The notes beneath the pieces are model-generated. The model was not told the origin of the DNA and ran no database searches. It saw only the letters and a list, made by a program, of their open reading frames with translations. Shown piece after piece: positions 36,385 to 46,981 of a stretch of DNA of 64,000 nucleotides. Origin of the DNA: Bacillus sp. HSf4 (GTDB lineage Bacteria > Bacillota > Bacilli > Bacillales > Bacillaceae). The DNA lies in NCBI RefSeq assembly GCF_029537375.1, contig NZ_CP120679.1:3949501-4013500 (forward strand). Direction: 5' to 3'. How positions within the stretch are numbered: position 1 is the stretch's first letter; each line of letters starts with the position of its first letter. Made by a program: the position numbers and the translations under genes.

Positions 36385-37524
36385 TCATTTCATCAGCATC
36401 CTCGAAATCACGATTCTCTGAATTTCCTGCGTCCCTTCATAAATTTGCGTGATTTTCGCATCCCGCATATAGCGTTCAACCGGATAATCCTTTGTGTATC
36501 CGTACCCGCCGAAAATCTGCACGGCCTCCGTCGCCGCTTTCATCGCCGTATCCCCGGCAAAAAGCTTTGACATCGCGGATGCTTTCCCGTAAGGAAGTCC
36601 TTCCGATTCCAGCCAGGCCGCCTGATAGGTTAGGAGCCTCGAAGCCTCGATCGCCGTCGCCATATCAGCGAGCTTAAAGGCGATGCCCTGCTGTTCGGCA
36701 ATCGGCCGGCCAAACTGCTTTCGTTCCTTCGCATACGCTTTAGCCGCCTCTAACGCACCTTGTGCAATGCCGACGGCCTGGGCCGCGATTCCATTTCTGC
36801 CTCCGTCAAGCGTCATCATCGCAATTTTAAAGCCTTCTCCCTCTTCACCGAGGCGGTTTTTTAAAGGAACGCGGCAGTCCTCAAAGATAATTTCCGTTGT
36901 CGGAGAGGAACGAATCCCAAGCTTCTTTTCTTTTTTCCCGACAGAAAAACCCGGAAAATCCTTTTCAACGATAAAAGCGGTGGTCCCTTTGTGCTTAGCT
37001 TCCGGATCCAGCGCAGCAAACACAATGTAGCAGTCGGCGATTCCCCCGTTGGTGATAAAAATCTTCGTCCCGTTTAAAATGTATTCATCACCGTTTTTGA
37101 AGGCGGTCGTTTTCATCGCGCCGGCATCGGATCCTGAACCGGGCTCCGTCAATCCATATGCCCCGATCTTTTCGCCGCGCGCCATCGGTTTTAAGTACGC
37201 CTGCTTTTGCTCTTCCGTTCCAAAAGCATAGATAGGCCAGCCGGCAAGCGACGTATGAGCGGACAAAGTGACGCCGGTTGATGCACAGACTTTGGAAAGC
37301 TCTTCAACCGCCATAACATATGCCAAATAATCACTGCCGATTCCCCCGTATTCCTCAGGCCACGGAATGCCTGTCAGCCCCAGTTCTGCCATCTTTTGAA
37401 ACAGCCCTCTGTCAAACCTTTCTTCCTCATCCCGCTCCTTTGCTGTCGGCTCCACCTCATGCTTTGCAAAGTCACGCACCATTTTCTGTATCATTTGATG
37501 CTCTTCTGACAGCGTAAAGATCAT
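36385..37524 (-). CDS. acdA: acyl-CoA dehydrogenase AcdA
   Basis: AcdA catalyses the FAD-dependent first oxidation of acyl-CoA. The 379-residue protein has [20 protein letters not shown] (FAD/substrate region, about residue 127) and the C-terminal [16 protein letters not shown] with the catalytic glutamate. I start at the ATG at 37524 after GAGGAGG; the open frame to 37695 is unsupported. It is the last gene of a five-gene cluster and lies just before rpoE, as in B. subtilis. Confidence 0.96.
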   Translation of the reverse strand: MIFTLSEEHQMIQKMVRDFAKHEVEPTAKERDEEERFDRGLFQKMAELGLTGIPWPEEYGGIGSDYLAYVMAVEELSKVCASTGVTLSAHTSLAGWPIYAFGTEEQKQAYLKPMARGEKIGAYGLTEPGSGSDAGAMKTTAFKNGDEYILNGTKIFITNGGIADCYIVFAALDPEAKHKGTTAFIVEKDFPGFSVGKKEKKLGIRSSPTTEIIFEDCRVPLKNRLGEEGEGFKIAMMTLDGGRNGIAAQAVGIAQGALEAAKAYAKERKQFGRPIAEQQGIAFKLADMATAIEASRLLTYQAAWLESEGLPYGKASAMSKLFAGDTAMKAATEAVQIFGGYGYTKDYPVERYMRDAKITQIYEGTQEIQRIVISRMLMK

Positions 37525-37546
37525 CGCTCTTTCCTCCTCTGTCACC

Positions 37547-38677
37547 TTATAAATGCTTGCTGATGACGATTCTCTGAATCTCGCTCGTTCCCTCGTAGAT
37601 TTCGCATACTTTTGCATCTCTGAAATACCGTTCAGCGTCGAAATCCTTTGTATAGCCATAATCGCCGAGCAGATGCACCGCTTCATCAGCGACATACAGC
37701 GCCGTTTCTGAGGCGAACAGTTTGGCCATTGACGCCGCCTGCCCGGTTTTCATCCCTTGTTCCTTCAGCCAAGCGGCCCGGTAAACGAGAAGCTTCGCGG
37801 CCTCCGTCCTCGTCGCCATATCGGCCAGCTTAAAAGCCGCTCCCTGCCGCTTTTGATGCATCTCTCCTTTCGGATAGCGCTTTTTCAAAAAGTCAATGGC
37901 ATAAGCAAGCGCTCCTTCGGCAATCCCAAGAGCCTGCGCGGCGATGCCGATCCTGCCGGTGTCCAGATTTGCCAAGGCCATTTTAAACCCTTTGCCTTCC
38001 TCGCCAAGCAGCTGACGGGCCGGGATGACAGCGTTATCAAAATTCAAAGTGACGGTTTGCGACCCGTGCAGGCCCATTTTGTCTTCATTTTTTCCGATCT
38101 GAAAGCCAGGTGTGCCTTTTTCTACGATAAAGGCGGAAATACCCTTTGTTTTCGCCTCCGGATTTGTTGAGGCAAATACGAGGTACACATCCGCCCGGCC
38201 GCCGTTGGTAATAAACACCTTTGATCCGTTCAGCACATAGGTGTCTCCGCGCTTTTCCGCCCTTGTTTTTAAACTTCCGGCATCAGATCCGGCGCTTGGC
38301 TCTGTTAAACAAAATGCCCCCAAATATTGCCCGGAAGCGAGCTTTTTGACGTATTGCCCTTTTTGCTCATCAGTGCCGTATAAAAGAATGGGAATCGTGA
38401 CAATCGATGTATGGACAGATAAAACCGCGCCCAAAACGGCGCTTACCTTTGACAGTTCATGAATCGTCATGATGTACGAAACAAAGTCTTTGCCCGCTCC
38501 GTTGTACTTTTCCGGAACCGGAAGCCCCATCAAGCCGCGTTCCGCCATTTTTCTTAAAATCTCTCCGGGGAAACGGCCCTTTTCCATTTCCGGCACAAAG
38601 GGAGCGACCTCCTGTTGGACAAACTGCCTGATGAATGTCTGCATGCGGCTTTGTTCCTCTGTAAAACGAAGGTTCAA
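37547..38677 (-). CDS. second acyl-CoA dehydrogenase
   Basis: A 376-residue acyl-CoA dehydrogenase paralogous to AcdA, with [19 protein letters not shown] and [18 protein letters not shown]. Its chain-length preference is not evident from sequence. The start is TTG at 38677, giving [13 protein letters not shown], with AAGGAGGG eight bases upstream; the upstream open frame overlaps the next gene. It lies 14 bases after the 3-hydroxyacyl-CoA dehydrogenase. As I remember it, B. subtilis has no such gene at this site. Confidence 0.93.
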   Translation of the reverse strand: MNLRFTEEQSRMQTFIRQFVQQEVAPFVPEMEKGRFPGEILRKMAERGLMGLPVPEKYNGAGKDFVSYIMTIHELSKVSAVLGAVLSVHTSIVTIPILLYGTDEQKGQYVKKLASGQYLGAFCLTEPSAGSDAGSLKTRAEKRGDTYVLNGSKVFITNGGRADVYLVFASTNPEAKTKGISAFIVEKGTPGFQIGKNEDKMGLHGSQTVTLNFDNAVIPARQLLGEEGKGFKMALANLDTGRIGIAAQALGIAEGALAYAIDFLKKRYPKGEMHQKRQGAAFKLADMATRTEAAKLLVYRAAWLKEQGMKTGQAASMAKLFASETALYVADEAVHLLGDYGYTKDFDAERYFRDAKVCEIYEGTSEIQRIVISKHL

Positions 38678-38691
38678 TATCCGTCCCTCCT

Positions 38692-39549
38692 TTAGGCTTC
38701 TCTGTACGTATAAAAGCCTTTGCCCGTTTTCTTGCCAAGGCGTCCGGCACTGACATATTGCTTTAGGAGGGGGCACGGCCTGTATTTATCATCTCCGAAG
38801 CCTTTGTGCAGCGTCTCCATAATATATAGGCAAGTGTCGAGCCCGATCAGGTCGGCAAGGGCCAGCGGCCCCATTGGATGGTTCATGCCGAGCTTCATGA
38901 TTCCGTCAATGCTTTCCTTTTCCGCGATTCCCTCATAAAGGGCAAACACCGCTTCATTGATCATCGGCATTAAAATCCGGTTGGAGATAAACCCCGGAAA
39001 ATCATGGACTTCAATTGGCACTTTGTTCAGCTTCTTTGCGCATGTGACAACGGTTTGATAGGTCTCATCACTCGTCTCCAAGCCTCTGATCACCTCGATG
39101 AGCTGCATGATCGGCACGGGATTCATAAAATGCATGCCGATGACATTCTGCGGTTTTTGCGTGACCGACGCAAGCTCTGTAATCGACAGGGACGATGTAT
39201 TGCTGGCCAATATCGCTGAATCTCCGGTTATATCGTCCAAGCGCTTGAAAATCTCTTTTTTGATGTCCATTTGCTCGACGGCGGCTTCGATGACAAGGAA
39301 AGCGTCCGCGGCATCTTCAAGCGACGCTGCGGGGGATAAACGCTGATAGATTTGTTTCACATCTCGGTGCGGCATTTTCCCCTTTTCCGCCTGTTTGACA
39401 AGCTGGTCGGAAATTCGCTTCATTCCTTTTTGAATTTGTTCTTCTGATACGTCATGCATATCAACATTGTAGCCGGCCTGGGCGCACACCTGGGCGATTC
39501 CGGACCCCATCTGACCTGCGCCGATGACCATGACCGTGTCATTTCTCAT
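38692..39549 (-). CDS. 3-hydroxybutyryl/3-hydroxyacyl-CoA dehydrogenase
   Basis: This enzyme oxidises short-chain 3-hydroxyacyl-CoA with NAD. The 285-residue stand-alone form begins MRNDTVMVIGAGQMGSGIAQ (NAD loop). It has the HFMNPVPIMQLIEVI catalytic histidine segment and PGFISNRILMPMINEA. AAAGGGGG precedes the ATG at 39549. It lies 16 bases after the thiolase. The mmgB/Hbd group is the nearest known type. Confidence 0.94.
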   Translation of the reverse strand: MRNDTVMVIGAGQMGSGIAQVCAQAGYNVDMHDVSEEQIQKGMKRISDQLVKQAEKGKMPHRDVKQIYQRLSPAASLEDAADAFLVIEAAVEQMDIKKEIFKRLDDITGDSAILASNTSSLSITELASVTQKPQNVIGMHFMNPVPIMQLIEVIRGLETSDETYQTVVTCAKKLNKVPIEVHDFPGFISNRILMPMINEAVFALYEGIAEKESIDGIMKLGMNHPMGPLALADLIGLDTCLYIMETLHKGFGDDKYRPCPLLKQYVSAGRLGKKTGKGFYTYREA

Positions 39550-39565
39550 ATCAAAATCCCCCTTT

Positions 39566-40744
39566 TTAAACTTCAATCATAACGGCATCTCCCTGGCCGC
39601 CTCCGCTGCAAATCGCCGCAATGCCCGTACCGCCGCCGCGCCGTTTTAATTCGTACATCAGCGTCAAAATGATTCTGGCTCCGCTTGCACCGATCGGATG
39701 GCCGAGGGCAATGGCGCCGCCGTTGACATTGATTTTTTCCGTATCAAGGCGGGCGATCCGTGCGCTGGCCAAAGCGACCGCGGCAAAGGCCTCATTGATT
39801 TCAAACAGGCTGATGTCGGCAAGCTCAGCCCCCGTTTTTTTCAAGAGCTCCTGAATGACAAGGCCCGGCGTTTTTGGAAAGTCTTTGGCTTCGACAGCAA
39901 TCGATGTATGCGCAGTTATGACGGCGGCGGGCGACAGCTTCAAGGCTTTCGCTTTTTCTTCGCTCATCATGACGAAAGAACAGGCCCCGTCATTTACACC
40001 TGGCGCATTGCCCGCTGTGATCGTGCCGTCCATATCAAAGACGGGCGACAGCTTCCCGAGACGTTCCAGCGATGTATCAGCCCGGGGAGCTTCATCCTGG
40101 TCAACCGTTATTTCCCTTCCCCGCTTTTCTTGAATCCTGACCGGAACGATCTCTTCTCCAAAGATACCTGATGAGGCCGCCCGTACAGCCCGCATATGGC
40201 TTCGCAGCGCCCACCGATCCTGTTCTTCCCTTGTAATCTCTAATTCTTTTGCCGCGGCATTCCCGTATGTGCCCATGTGCACACCCGTAAATGAACATGT
40301 CAAGCCGTCTGTGATCATTGAATCCCGAACAGTTCCATTTCCCATCCGCAGGCCCCATCTCGCTTTGTCCAGCATATAGGGTGCGTTTGACATCGATTCC
40401 ATCCCGCCGGCGGCAATGACTTCCGCATCGCCGGCACGGATGATTTGATCGGCCATGGTGACGCTTCGTAAACCGGATGCGCATACTTTATTGACCGTTT
40501 CTGTTTTAACCTCCCACGGAAGTCCTGCATGCCGGGCCGCCTGCCTTGACGGCAGCTGTCCCTGCCCTCCCTGCAGAACGGACCCCATGATGACTTCATC
40601 AATATCCTCCGGTCTTACCCCGGACCGCTGTAACGCTTCTTTGATGGCAATACCTCCGAGTTCGGCGGCCGTTTTTGTCTGAAGCGCGCCCCCCAGCTTT
40701 CCAAATGGCGTCCGCGCACCGCCTGCAATAACCGTTCTGACCAT
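39566..40744 (-). CDS. acetyl-CoA acetyltransferase (thiolase)
   Basis: This thiolase makes or cleaves acetoacetyl-CoA. The 392-residue protein has the nucleophilic Cys88 in [11 protein letters not shown], the histidine in [13 protein letters not shown] and the second catalytic cysteine in [12 protein letters not shown]. It begins an internal run of four genes (thiolase, 3-hydroxyacyl-CoA dehydrogenase, two acyl-CoA dehydrogenases). An 84-base gap holding a hairpin separates it from fadF. The mmgA group is closest. Confidence 0.94.
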   Translation of the reverse strand: MVRTVIAGGARTPFGKLGGALQTKTAAELGGIAIKEALQRSGVRPEDIDEVIMGSVLQGGQGQLPSRQAARHAGLPWEVKTETVNKVCASGLRSVTMADQIIRAGDAEVIAAGGMESMSNAPYMLDKARWGLRMGNGTVRDSMITDGLTCSFTGVHMGTYGNAAAKELEITREEQDRWALRSHMRAVRAASSGIFGEEIVPVRIQEKRGREITVDQDEAPRADTSLERLGKLSPVFDMDGTITAGNAPGVNDGACSFVMMSEEKAKALKLSPAAVITAHTSIAVEAKDFPKTPGLVIQELLKKTGAELADISLFEINEAFAAVALASARIARLDTEKINVNGGAIALGHPIGASGARIILTLMYELKRRGGGTGIAAICSGGGQGDAVMIEV

Positions 40745-40782
40745 TTATACTCCCCCCGCTTTGTCTTTTGAATATTGACGAT

Positions 40783-40817
40783 AAAAGAAGGCGGAGATAA
40801 AGCTCACACCTTCTTTT
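40783..40817 (-). terminator. hairpin between fadF and thiolase
   Basis: AAAAGAAGG/CCTTCTTTT is a perfect nine-pair stem with a short T-run on the minus strand. It could act as a partial terminator inside the beta-oxidation operon. Confidence 0.55.
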
Positions 40818-40828
40818 ATTCAACCTTT

Positions 40829-42943
40829 CTAGGAAGCATGTTCTTTCTCTTCTGATCCAAATACAGCGCGTTCGAGCAGCTCACAAACATCATATGTGCC
40901 GACTTGATCCTCGATTTCCTTTGCCTTCGTCCCGTCGCCGAGCATTGTTAAGCAATACGGGCATCCCGAACTGATGACCGAAGGTGAGGTGCTGAGAGCC
41001 TGCTCTGTTCTGGCCACATTGATTCTCGCGCCCGTCTCCTCCTCCATCCACATGAGGCCGCCCCCGGCTCCGCAGCACATCCCGTTTTCACGGCTGCGTT
41101 CCATTTCCACCAGGCGGATTCCTGAGATCGAGCGCAGAATCTCCCGCGGCGGGTCATATACTTCGTTGTAACGGCCCAAATAGCAGGAATCATGGAAGGT
41201 GACCGTTTCATGGACCGGGAACTCCGGCTTGAGCCTGCCTTCCTTAATGAGTGTGGCGAGTAATTCTGTATGATGATAAACCTTTGCTTCCAAGCCGAAA
41301 TCAGGATACTCATTTTTAAAAACATTGTATGCATGAGGGTCGATGGTTACAATTTTTTGAACATTGTTTTTCGCAAATTCCTCGATATTCTTAACGGCCA
41401 GCTCCTGAAATAAAAACTCGTTGCCGAGCCGTCTCGGCGTATCGCCGGAATTCTTTTCTTTATTGCCTAATATCGCAAAGGAAACACCCGCTTGGTTGAG
41501 GAGGCGCGCGAAAGCCAGCGCGATCTTTTGGCTTCTCCTGTCATACGACCCCATCGATCCGACCCAAAACAGGTATTCAAACGCCTCTCCTTTTTTCTTC
41601 ATTTCCTTGACTGTCGGAATCTCAACGTCTTCTCTCGCATCGCGCCAGTTTTCCCGTTCTTTCCTGTTCAGCCCCCAAGGGTTGCCCTGCCTTTCAATAC
41701 TGGTCATGGCCCGCTGGGCATCGGCATCCATCTTGCCTTCTGTGAGCACGAGATAACGGCGGAGATCGATGATTTTGTCGACATGTTCATTCATGACCGG
41801 ACATTGGTCTTCACAGTTCCGGCATGTTGTGCAGGCCCAGATTTCTTCTTCGGTGATGATGTCGCCGATCAGACTTGGATTGTAAAGCTCTGCTGCAGCG
41901 GCTTCCCGCGATCCTTCACCGCCGGCGGCCATGGCAAGCTGATTGCCCTTTGTATGTTTAAAAAACGCCGCGGGAACCCACGGGGTTTTTGAAGTGACAG
42001 CGGCGCCCTTCTCTGTCAAATGGTCTCTGAGACGCAAAATCAAATCCATCGGCGACAGCATTTTCCCGGTCCCTGTCGCCGGACACATATTCGTACAGCG
42101 GCCGCATTCCACACATGCATAAAGATCGATCAGCTGGGACTGTCTGAATTCCTCAATGCGCCCGACCCCAAACGTTTCTTTTGATTCATCTTCAAAATCG
42201 ATTTTTTCAAGCTTGCCCGGATTTGTCAGACGGCTGAAAAACACGTTCGCCGGACCGGCCAGCAAGTGGGCATGCTTGGACTGCGGAACATAGACCAAAA
42301 ACGTCAGCAAAATCAAAAGGTGGGCCCACCAGGCAGCATAGAACACAACGGCGGCCGCGGTTTCACCGATAAAGCCGAAAATGAAGGCTGCGGCAGACGC
42401 CATCGGTTCATGCCATGACGGCGAATGACCGTGCCAGATGATGTTCATCCCGTTTCCGAGCAATACGGTAAACATTAAACCGCCGATCAAGATGAGCACG
42501 ATCCCGGACTTTACATTCCGCTTCAGCCTGACGAGCTTTTCGATATACCGTCTGTAAAAAGCCCAGACGACCGCGATCAAAATCAACAGCGTCACAATTT
42601 CCTGAAAGAAAGTAAACGCCGGGTACGCTTTGCCGAGCGGCAGCCCCCTGTCCGGCAAAAGCCCTTTCACAATAAAATCAATCGCGCCAAACTGGACGAG
42701 AATAAATCCGTAAAAAAACATCACATGAATGATGCCGCTTTTTTTATCCTTGAGCAGTTTTTTTTGGCCGAACACATTCACCCATATCTTTTGAAGCCGT
42801 TCCTTTATCCTTTTATCAAAAACCTCTTTTTGCCCGAGCCTGATGTAGCTGACTCTCGTTTTAACCAGATAAATGAACAGATAAACGGCGTAAGCGGTTA
42901 CACCTAAAAATGCAAGGAAATTCAACCATAACAAATCATTCAA
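40829..42943 (-). CDS. fadF: FadF, ETF:menaquinone oxidoreductase-type Fe-S protein
   Basis: FadF (YwjF) is thought to pass electrons from acyl-CoA dehydrogenases, via ETF, to the membrane quinone pool. The 704-residue protein has about six N-terminal membrane segments (residues 1-245, nitrate-reductase-gamma-like). Two [4Fe-4S] motifs follow, CVECGRCTNMCPA and CTTCRNCEDQCPV, then a C-terminal pair of CCG domains (CYLGRYNE, CCGAGGG). The start is TTG at 42943, after AAAGGGGGAG. It is first in the cluster, behind a FadR-like operator. Confidence 0.94.
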   Translation of the reverse strand: MNDLLWLNFLAFLGVTAYAVYLFIYLVKTRVSYIRLGQKEVFDKRIKERLQKIWVNVFGQKKLLKDKKSGIIHVMFFYGFILVQFGAIDFIVKGLLPDRGLPLGKAYPAFTFFQEIVTLLILIAVVWAFYRRYIEKLVRLKRNVKSGIVLILIGGLMFTVLLGNGMNIIWHGHSPSWHEPMASAAAFIFGFIGETAAAVVFYAAWWAHLLILLTFLVYVPQSKHAHLLAGPANVFFSRLTNPGKLEKIDFEDESKETFGVGRIEEFRQSQLIDLYACVECGRCTNMCPATGTGKMLSPMDLILRLRDHLTEKGAAVTSKTPWVPAAFFKHTKGNQLAMAAGGEGSREAAAAELYNPSLIGDIITEEEIWACTTCRNCEDQCPVMNEHVDKIIDLRRYLVLTEGKMDADAQRAMTSIERQGNPWGLNRKERENWRDAREDVEIPTVKEMKKKGEAFEYLFWVGSMGSYDRRSQKIALAFARLLNQAGVSFAILGNKEKNSGDTPRRLGNEFLFQELAVKNIEEFAKNNVQKIVTIDPHAYNVFKNEYPDFGLEAKVYHHTELLATLIKEGRLKPEFPVHETVTFHDSCYLGRYNEVYDPPREILRSISGIRLVEMERSRENGMCCGAGGGLMWMEEETGARINVARTEQALSTSPSVISSGCPYCLTMLGDGTKAKEIEDQVGTYDVCELLERAVFGSEEKEHAS

Positions 42944-42989
42944 CTGCAGCTCCCCCTTTCATGTCCCAATCCCCTTCCGAACTACCTTT

Positions 42990-43019
42990 ATCTTAAATAA
43001 TGAATGAGTGTTCAGTCAA
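42990..43019 (-). promoter_or_regulatory. fadF promoter with FadR operator
   Basis: The minus strand reads TTGACT, 18 bases, TAAGAT. TGAATGAGTGTTCAGTCA at 43001-43018 matches the Bacillus FadR consensus (TGAATGAMTANTCATTCA) in most positions and overlaps the -35 and spacer, as expected for repression relieved by long-chain acyl-CoA. Confidence 0.8.
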
Positions 43020-43089
43020 TGTTTTTTCATAAATCCGGAAAATAAGGGTACACTAATTCTCTACATGTCTTAAAGGAGTGTCCTCTTTC

Positions 43090-44280
43090 GTGATTCCGTT
43101 CATGATGATTTTGTTTCTGCTCATTCTGCTGGCGGTGTTCGACTTTTATTTCGGCCGAAAAGCATTGAAAAAAAGGGCTTATGAACCTGTATTTTCGGAG
43201 AAAAGAAGCGACATTGAACTGATTCACAACGGAGAAGACCTGTGCGAGCGGCTGATGCACGATATACGGCAAGCTGCATCATCGGTCCATGTCATGTTTT
43301 ATATGATGAAGCACGACGCTATCAGCCTCGAATTTTTCCGGCTGCTGAAGGATAAAGCGGAAGCAGGAGTTCCCGTATATTTACTGATCGACCGGATCGG
43401 CTCCATGAAAGTGAAGAGAAAAACGATGCGAATGCTGGAGGAAAGCGGGGCGCATGTCCATTTTACAAATCTCCCGGCTTTTCCTTTTTTCCTTTATCGG
43501 CTGAATGCGAGAAATCACCGGAAAATCACGATCATTGACGGAAAAATCGGTTATGTGGGCGGCTTTAATATCGGAATGGAATACCTCGGGAAGGAAGAAA
43601 AATTCGGTCCGTGGAAAGATTATCATTTGCGAATGACGGGAGAAGGCGTTGCTGATCTGCAGCACATTTTTTTAACAGACTTAAAAAGAAATGCGCCTTT
43701 GATAAAACTGAAAAGCAATCCATTTCCCGCCCTGCACAAAGGAGCCGTCACCCATACGATGCACGCTACCAAGGGATTTTCGCTCGAAAAACGCTACGTG
43801 TCACTGATTGACCAGGCAAAAGAACGAATCATGATCTGCACACCTTATTACATCCCGAGCCCCGCTTTAGAGCAGGCTGTGCTCTCAGCAAGAAAACGGG
43901 GCGTGATCGTTTCGATTCTCATCCCGATGAAAGCCGATCACCCGCTGGTCAAAGAAGCCGCCTTTGTGCATTTTTCCGCGCTTTTGGAGGCCGGCTGCTT
44001 CATTTACAGATATTACAAGGGGTTTTACCATGCCAAAGCAGTGATTGTGGATAACAAGCACGTCATGATCGGGACAGCAAATTTTGATTTTCGCAGCTTG
44101 TTTTTCAATGATGAAGTCAGTGTCGTCATCCATGATAAAGAATGGTCCAAACAGTTTCTCTCCGTTGTTCAAGAAAGCATTGAACAGTCAGAGCTGCTGA
44201 CGAAGGAACGGTACGCGAAGCGGCCTGTGATCCAGCGCCCCTTGGAATGGCTGGCAAAATCGGTCGCCTATTTTTTGTGA
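43090..44280 (+). CDS. clsB: cardiolipin synthase-like phospholipase D protein ClsB
   Basis: A 396-residue membrane-associated phospholipase D family protein with one N-terminal hydrophobic helix. Its two HKD motifs are NHRKITIIDGKIGYVGG (near residue 140) and YHAKAVIVDNKHVMIG (near residue 315). ClsB/YwjE is a minor cardiolipin synthase in B. subtilis at this position. I start at the GTG at 43090; the GTG at 43078 is part of the AAAGGAG ribosome site. It diverges from fadF. Confidence 0.9.
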   Translation: MIPFMMILFLLILLAVFDFYFGRKALKKRAYEPVFSEKRSDIELIHNGEDLCERLMHDIRQAASSVHVMFYMMKHDAISLEFFRLLKDKAEAGVPVYLLIDRIGSMKVKRKTMRMLEESGAHVHFTNLPAFPFFLYRLNARNHRKITIIDGKIGYVGGFNIGMEYLGKEEKFGPWKDYHLRMTGEGVADLQHIFLTDLKRNAPLIKLKSNPFPALHKGAVTHTMHATKGFSLEKRYVSLIDQAKERIMICTPYYIPSPALEQAVLSARKRGVIVSILIPMKADHPLVKEAAFVHFSALLEAGCFIYRYYKGFYHAKAVIVDNKHVMIGTANFDFRSLFFNDEVSVVIHDKEWSKQFLSVVQESIEQSELLTKERYAKRPVIQRPLEWLAKSVAYFL

Positions 44281-44355
44281 ATTCGCGTTTACTGGATCAA
44301 CATCTGGGGTAACAATTCATCAAAATGAATATTTACATATCGGAGGGGATGCCAT

Positions 44356-44625
44356 ATGAATCAAGCAGAATCCATCAAACTGAGCGCGCAGTCCTTAACC
44401 TTGAAAAACCTGATTGAACTGTACCGCCTCTGCCGCTCAGCAAGACATCAGCTTTATATCTGCACGAAAAAAACGATGTGCACAATGAAAGATTTGATCG
44501 AACTGGAAATGTTCAGAATGGCCAACAGAGAAAAAGAATGCCTTGTTGTCATCGAGGGAAAAGAAGCGCAAGCGCTGATCAAGAAAGCAAAGTCGATTCT
44601 CTCGGAGACTCATATCCAACCATAA
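44356..44625 (+). CDS. small protein with HPr-like features, function unknown
   Basis: An 89-residue basic protein that I do not recognise as a named gene. The segment CTMKDLIELEMFRMANREKE followed by VVIEGKEAQALIKKAKSIL resembles the last part of the HPr fold, but the phospho-histidine loop of true HPr is not obvious, so it would not be a PTS carrier. GGAGGGG lies eight bases before the ATG, supporting a real gene. It sits between clsB and the convergent argS. Confidence 0.6.
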   Translation: MNQAESIKLSAQSLTLKNLIELYRLCRSARHQLYICTKKTMCTMKDLIELEMFRMANREKECLVVIEGKEAQALIKKAKSILSETHIQP

Positions 44626-44643
44626 GCCATTCAGTCTCCCCCG

Positions 44644-44680
44644 AAAAAAACAAAAATCCCCCATCTTGGATGAGGGATTT
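44644..44680 (-). terminator. argS terminator
   Basis: AAATCCC/GGGATTT with inner CATC/GATG pairs is followed on the minus strand by a T-rich run. Confidence 0.85.
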
Positions 44681-44686
44681 TGCTTT

Positions 44687-46357
44687 TTACATTTTTTCAG
44701 GGGCGGAAACACCGATCAGCTTCAGCGCGTTATTTAGCGTAATTTGTGTTGCCTTCATCAATGATAAACGCGCGCGGCTTTTTTCTTCATCCGCCGGGTC
44801 GAGAACTTTCTCAGCATTGTAAAAGCTGTGGAGCACGGATGCCAGCTCGAAGATATAGTTTGTGATGCGGTGCGGAATCCGCTTCTCCGCAGCATCGGCG
44901 ACAGCTTCAGGGAACGCGCCGATCACTTTCAGCAGGTCATACTCTTTCTCAGATCCGATTTTCGTCAGATCAAGGCTGCCTTCAAATGACATGCCTTTTT
45001 CTTCGCCTTGGCGGAGCATGCTGCAAATTCTCGCATGGGCGTATTGCGCGTAGTAAACCGGGTTTTCATTTGATGTCGAAACGGCAAGGTCAAGGTCAAA
45101 GTCCATGTGTGTGTCGGCGCTGCGCATCGCAAAGAAATAGCGAACCGCGTCAAGGCCGACCTCATCAATGAGATCGCGCATGGTGACGGCTTTTCCGGTA
45201 CGTTTGCTCATCTTCATTTTTTCGCCGTTTTTATAAAGATGGACGAGCTGGATGATCTCGACCTCAAGCGTTTCCTTGTCATAGCCGAGCGCTTCAATGG
45301 CCGCTTTCATCCGCGGGATATAGCCGTGGTGATCGGCTCCCCACACGTTGATCAATTTATCAAAGCCGCGGTCAAGCTTGTCTTTGTGATAGGCGATATC
45401 AGGCAGAAGATAGGTATATGATCCGTCTTTTTTGATCAGCACGCGGTCTTTGTCATCGCCGAATGCAGTCGAACGGAACCATGTCGCACCGTCCTCTTCA
45501 TAGATGTGCCCTTTTTCTCGGAGGGTTTCAAGCGCCTGATCGATTTTGCCGTTTTGATAAAGCGATGTCTCCGAATACCATACATCAAACGGTACACGGA
45601 AGTTTTCCAGATCCTCGCGGAGTTTCCCCAGCTCGTATTTCAAACCATACTCACGGAAAAATGCAAGGCGTTCGCTCTCTTCATCATGGATAAAACGGTC
45701 GCCGTACTCTTCGGCGAGCTTTTTGCCGATTTCTTTAATATCCTCGCCGCGGTATCCATCTTCAGGCATCGGCTTTTCCTGACCGAGCGCTTCAAAATAG
45801 CGGGCTTCGACAGATAAGGCAAGGTTGTTGATTTGATTGCCGGCATCATTAATGTAATATTCGCGGCTTACTTCATAGCCGGCTTTTTCAAGCACATTGC
45901 AAAGCGAGTCGCCGACCGCCGCACCGCGGGCGTGACCGAGATGGAGGTTCCCCGTCGGGTTTGCAGAGACGAATTCGACCTGAACGCGTTCTCCGCCGCC
46001 GGTATTCGTTTCGCCATAAGCCTCCCCCGCTTTAATGACAGCGGGAATCAGCTTTGTTAAATATTGATTATCCATATAAAAATTGATGAAGCCAGGGCCC
46101 GCAATATCAAGTTTATCAATCGATGCTTTTCCTTTATCGAATGATGAGACAATATCCTCGGCAATCATGCGCGGCGCCTTTTTCGCGATTCGCGCCAGCT
46201 GCATCGCCATGTTAGTGGAATAGTCCCCGTGAGCTTTATCTTTCGGCAGTTCCAAAACGACTTCAGGAACATCCTTTTCCTCAGCGAGCCCTGCTTTGAT
46301 GACGGCCTCTTTGATTTCCTGCTTCAGCACATCTTTCATCTGTTCGACTATGTTCAT
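44687..46357 (-). CDS. argS: arginyl-tRNA synthetase
   Basis: ArgS charges tRNA-Arg. The 556-residue class I synthetase has the HIGH-type motif in [13 protein letters not shown] (near residue 130) and a KMSK-type loop in [12 protein letters not shown] (near residue 365). An N-terminal additional domain and the C-terminal DALR anticodon domain are also present. Its ATG overlaps the ywiB stop by four bases, so the two are translationally coupled. No T-box leader is seen. Confidence 0.98.
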   Translation of the reverse strand: MNIVEQMKDVLKQEIKEAVIKAGLAEEKDVPEVVLELPKDKAHGDYSTNMAMQLARIAKKAPRMIAEDIVSSFDKGKASIDKLDIAGPGFINFYMDNQYLTKLIPAVIKAGEAYGETNTGGGERVQVEFVSANPTGNLHLGHARGAAVGDSLCNVLEKAGYEVSREYYINDAGNQINNLALSVEARYFEALGQEKPMPEDGYRGEDIKEIGKKLAEEYGDRFIHDEESERLAFFREYGLKYELGKLREDLENFRVPFDVWYSETSLYQNGKIDQALETLREKGHIYEEDGATWFRSTAFGDDKDRVLIKKDGSYTYLLPDIAYHKDKLDRGFDKLINVWGADHHGYIPRMKAAIEALGYDKETLEVEIIQLVHLYKNGEKMKMSKRTGKAVTMRDLIDEVGLDAVRYFFAMRSADTHMDFDLDLAVSTSNENPVYYAQYAHARICSMLRQGEEKGMSFEGSLDLTKIGSEKEYDLLKVIGAFPEAVADAAEKRIPHRITNYIFELASVLHSFYNAEKVLDPADEEKSRARLSLMKATQITLNNALKLIGVSAPEKM

Positions 46358-46782
46358 GACTCTTGTCCTCCTCTATACGAAATCGACATCTTATGTAAAT
46401 GCTTTTGATCATCTCTTACAATCATATCGTACTCTATGCTGATCTTTCCTTCCCGGGACTCGTGATTGACTGATATATCCTTTGTGTCAACACCCAGCTC
46501 GAGCTCTCCGAAAGGCATTTTATAATGGGTGACGGTTCGTCTGCCCGGCCTGAAGCGCTGCTTCATTTCAATGGCGCCGGAACGCATGACCAGAACTTCG
46601 CTGTCGCTTGCTTTGACAATCGTTTTCACCTTTCCCGCCTCATGCTCTTCATGATAGGAAAGATAGATTTTATCTTTTTTCGTATAATAAAATCCCGTTG
46701 TCCGGAATTCAATCGTTTCGGTTTCCGATCCTTCGCGGATTACAGATTTCACATGAATGTCTACGGGTGTCTCCTGATCCAT
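46354..46782 (-). CDS. ywiB: YwiB, DUF1934 family protein
   Basis: A 142-residue protein of the DUF1934 (calycin-like beta-barrel) family, of unknown function, found next to argS in Bacillus. I start at the ATG at 46782 after AAGGAAGTG. Conserved segments are [20 protein letters not shown] and [19 protein letters not shown]. It is the promoter-proximal gene of ywiB-argS. Confidence 0.9.
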   Translation of the reverse strand: MDQETPVDIHVKSVIREGSETETIEFRTTGFYYTKKDKIYLSYHEEHEAGKVKTIVKASDSEVLVMRSGAIEMKQRFRPGRRTVTHYKMPFGELELGVDTKDISVNHESREGKISIEYDMIVRDDQKHLHKMSISYRGGQES

Positions 46783-46819
46783 TCCGACACTTCCTTTTTT
46801 GATCCGATTTGACTTGATT

Positions 46820-46848
46820 AGTATAATCATTCAAAGAAAAAAGTTCAA
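46820..46848 (-). promoter_or_regulatory. sigma-A promoter of ywiB-argS
   Basis: The minus strand reads TTGAAC, 17 bases, TATACT, about 40 bases before ywiB. Confidence 0.78.
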
Positions 46849-46905
46849 CCGCAGCCCCTTTATACCATCTTAACAGAACGGCACGGAAGATAAACAATTT
46901 TTCTA

Positions 46906-46935
46906 AGAAAAAAGCCGTCCCATTATGGGACAGCT
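46906..46935 (-). terminator. terminator downstream of speB and the structured repeat
   Basis: On the minus strand AGC-GTCCCA-TAA-TGGGAC-GCT forms a nine-pair stem with one mismatch, followed by TTTTTTCTT. The stem lies about 270 bases after speB, so the repeat at 46982-47197 is inside the same transcript. Confidence 0.85.
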
Positions 46936-46981
46936 CAGATTGTTGACAAAGTTTTTTGTCAGCCTTTAGCAGACCCGAACC

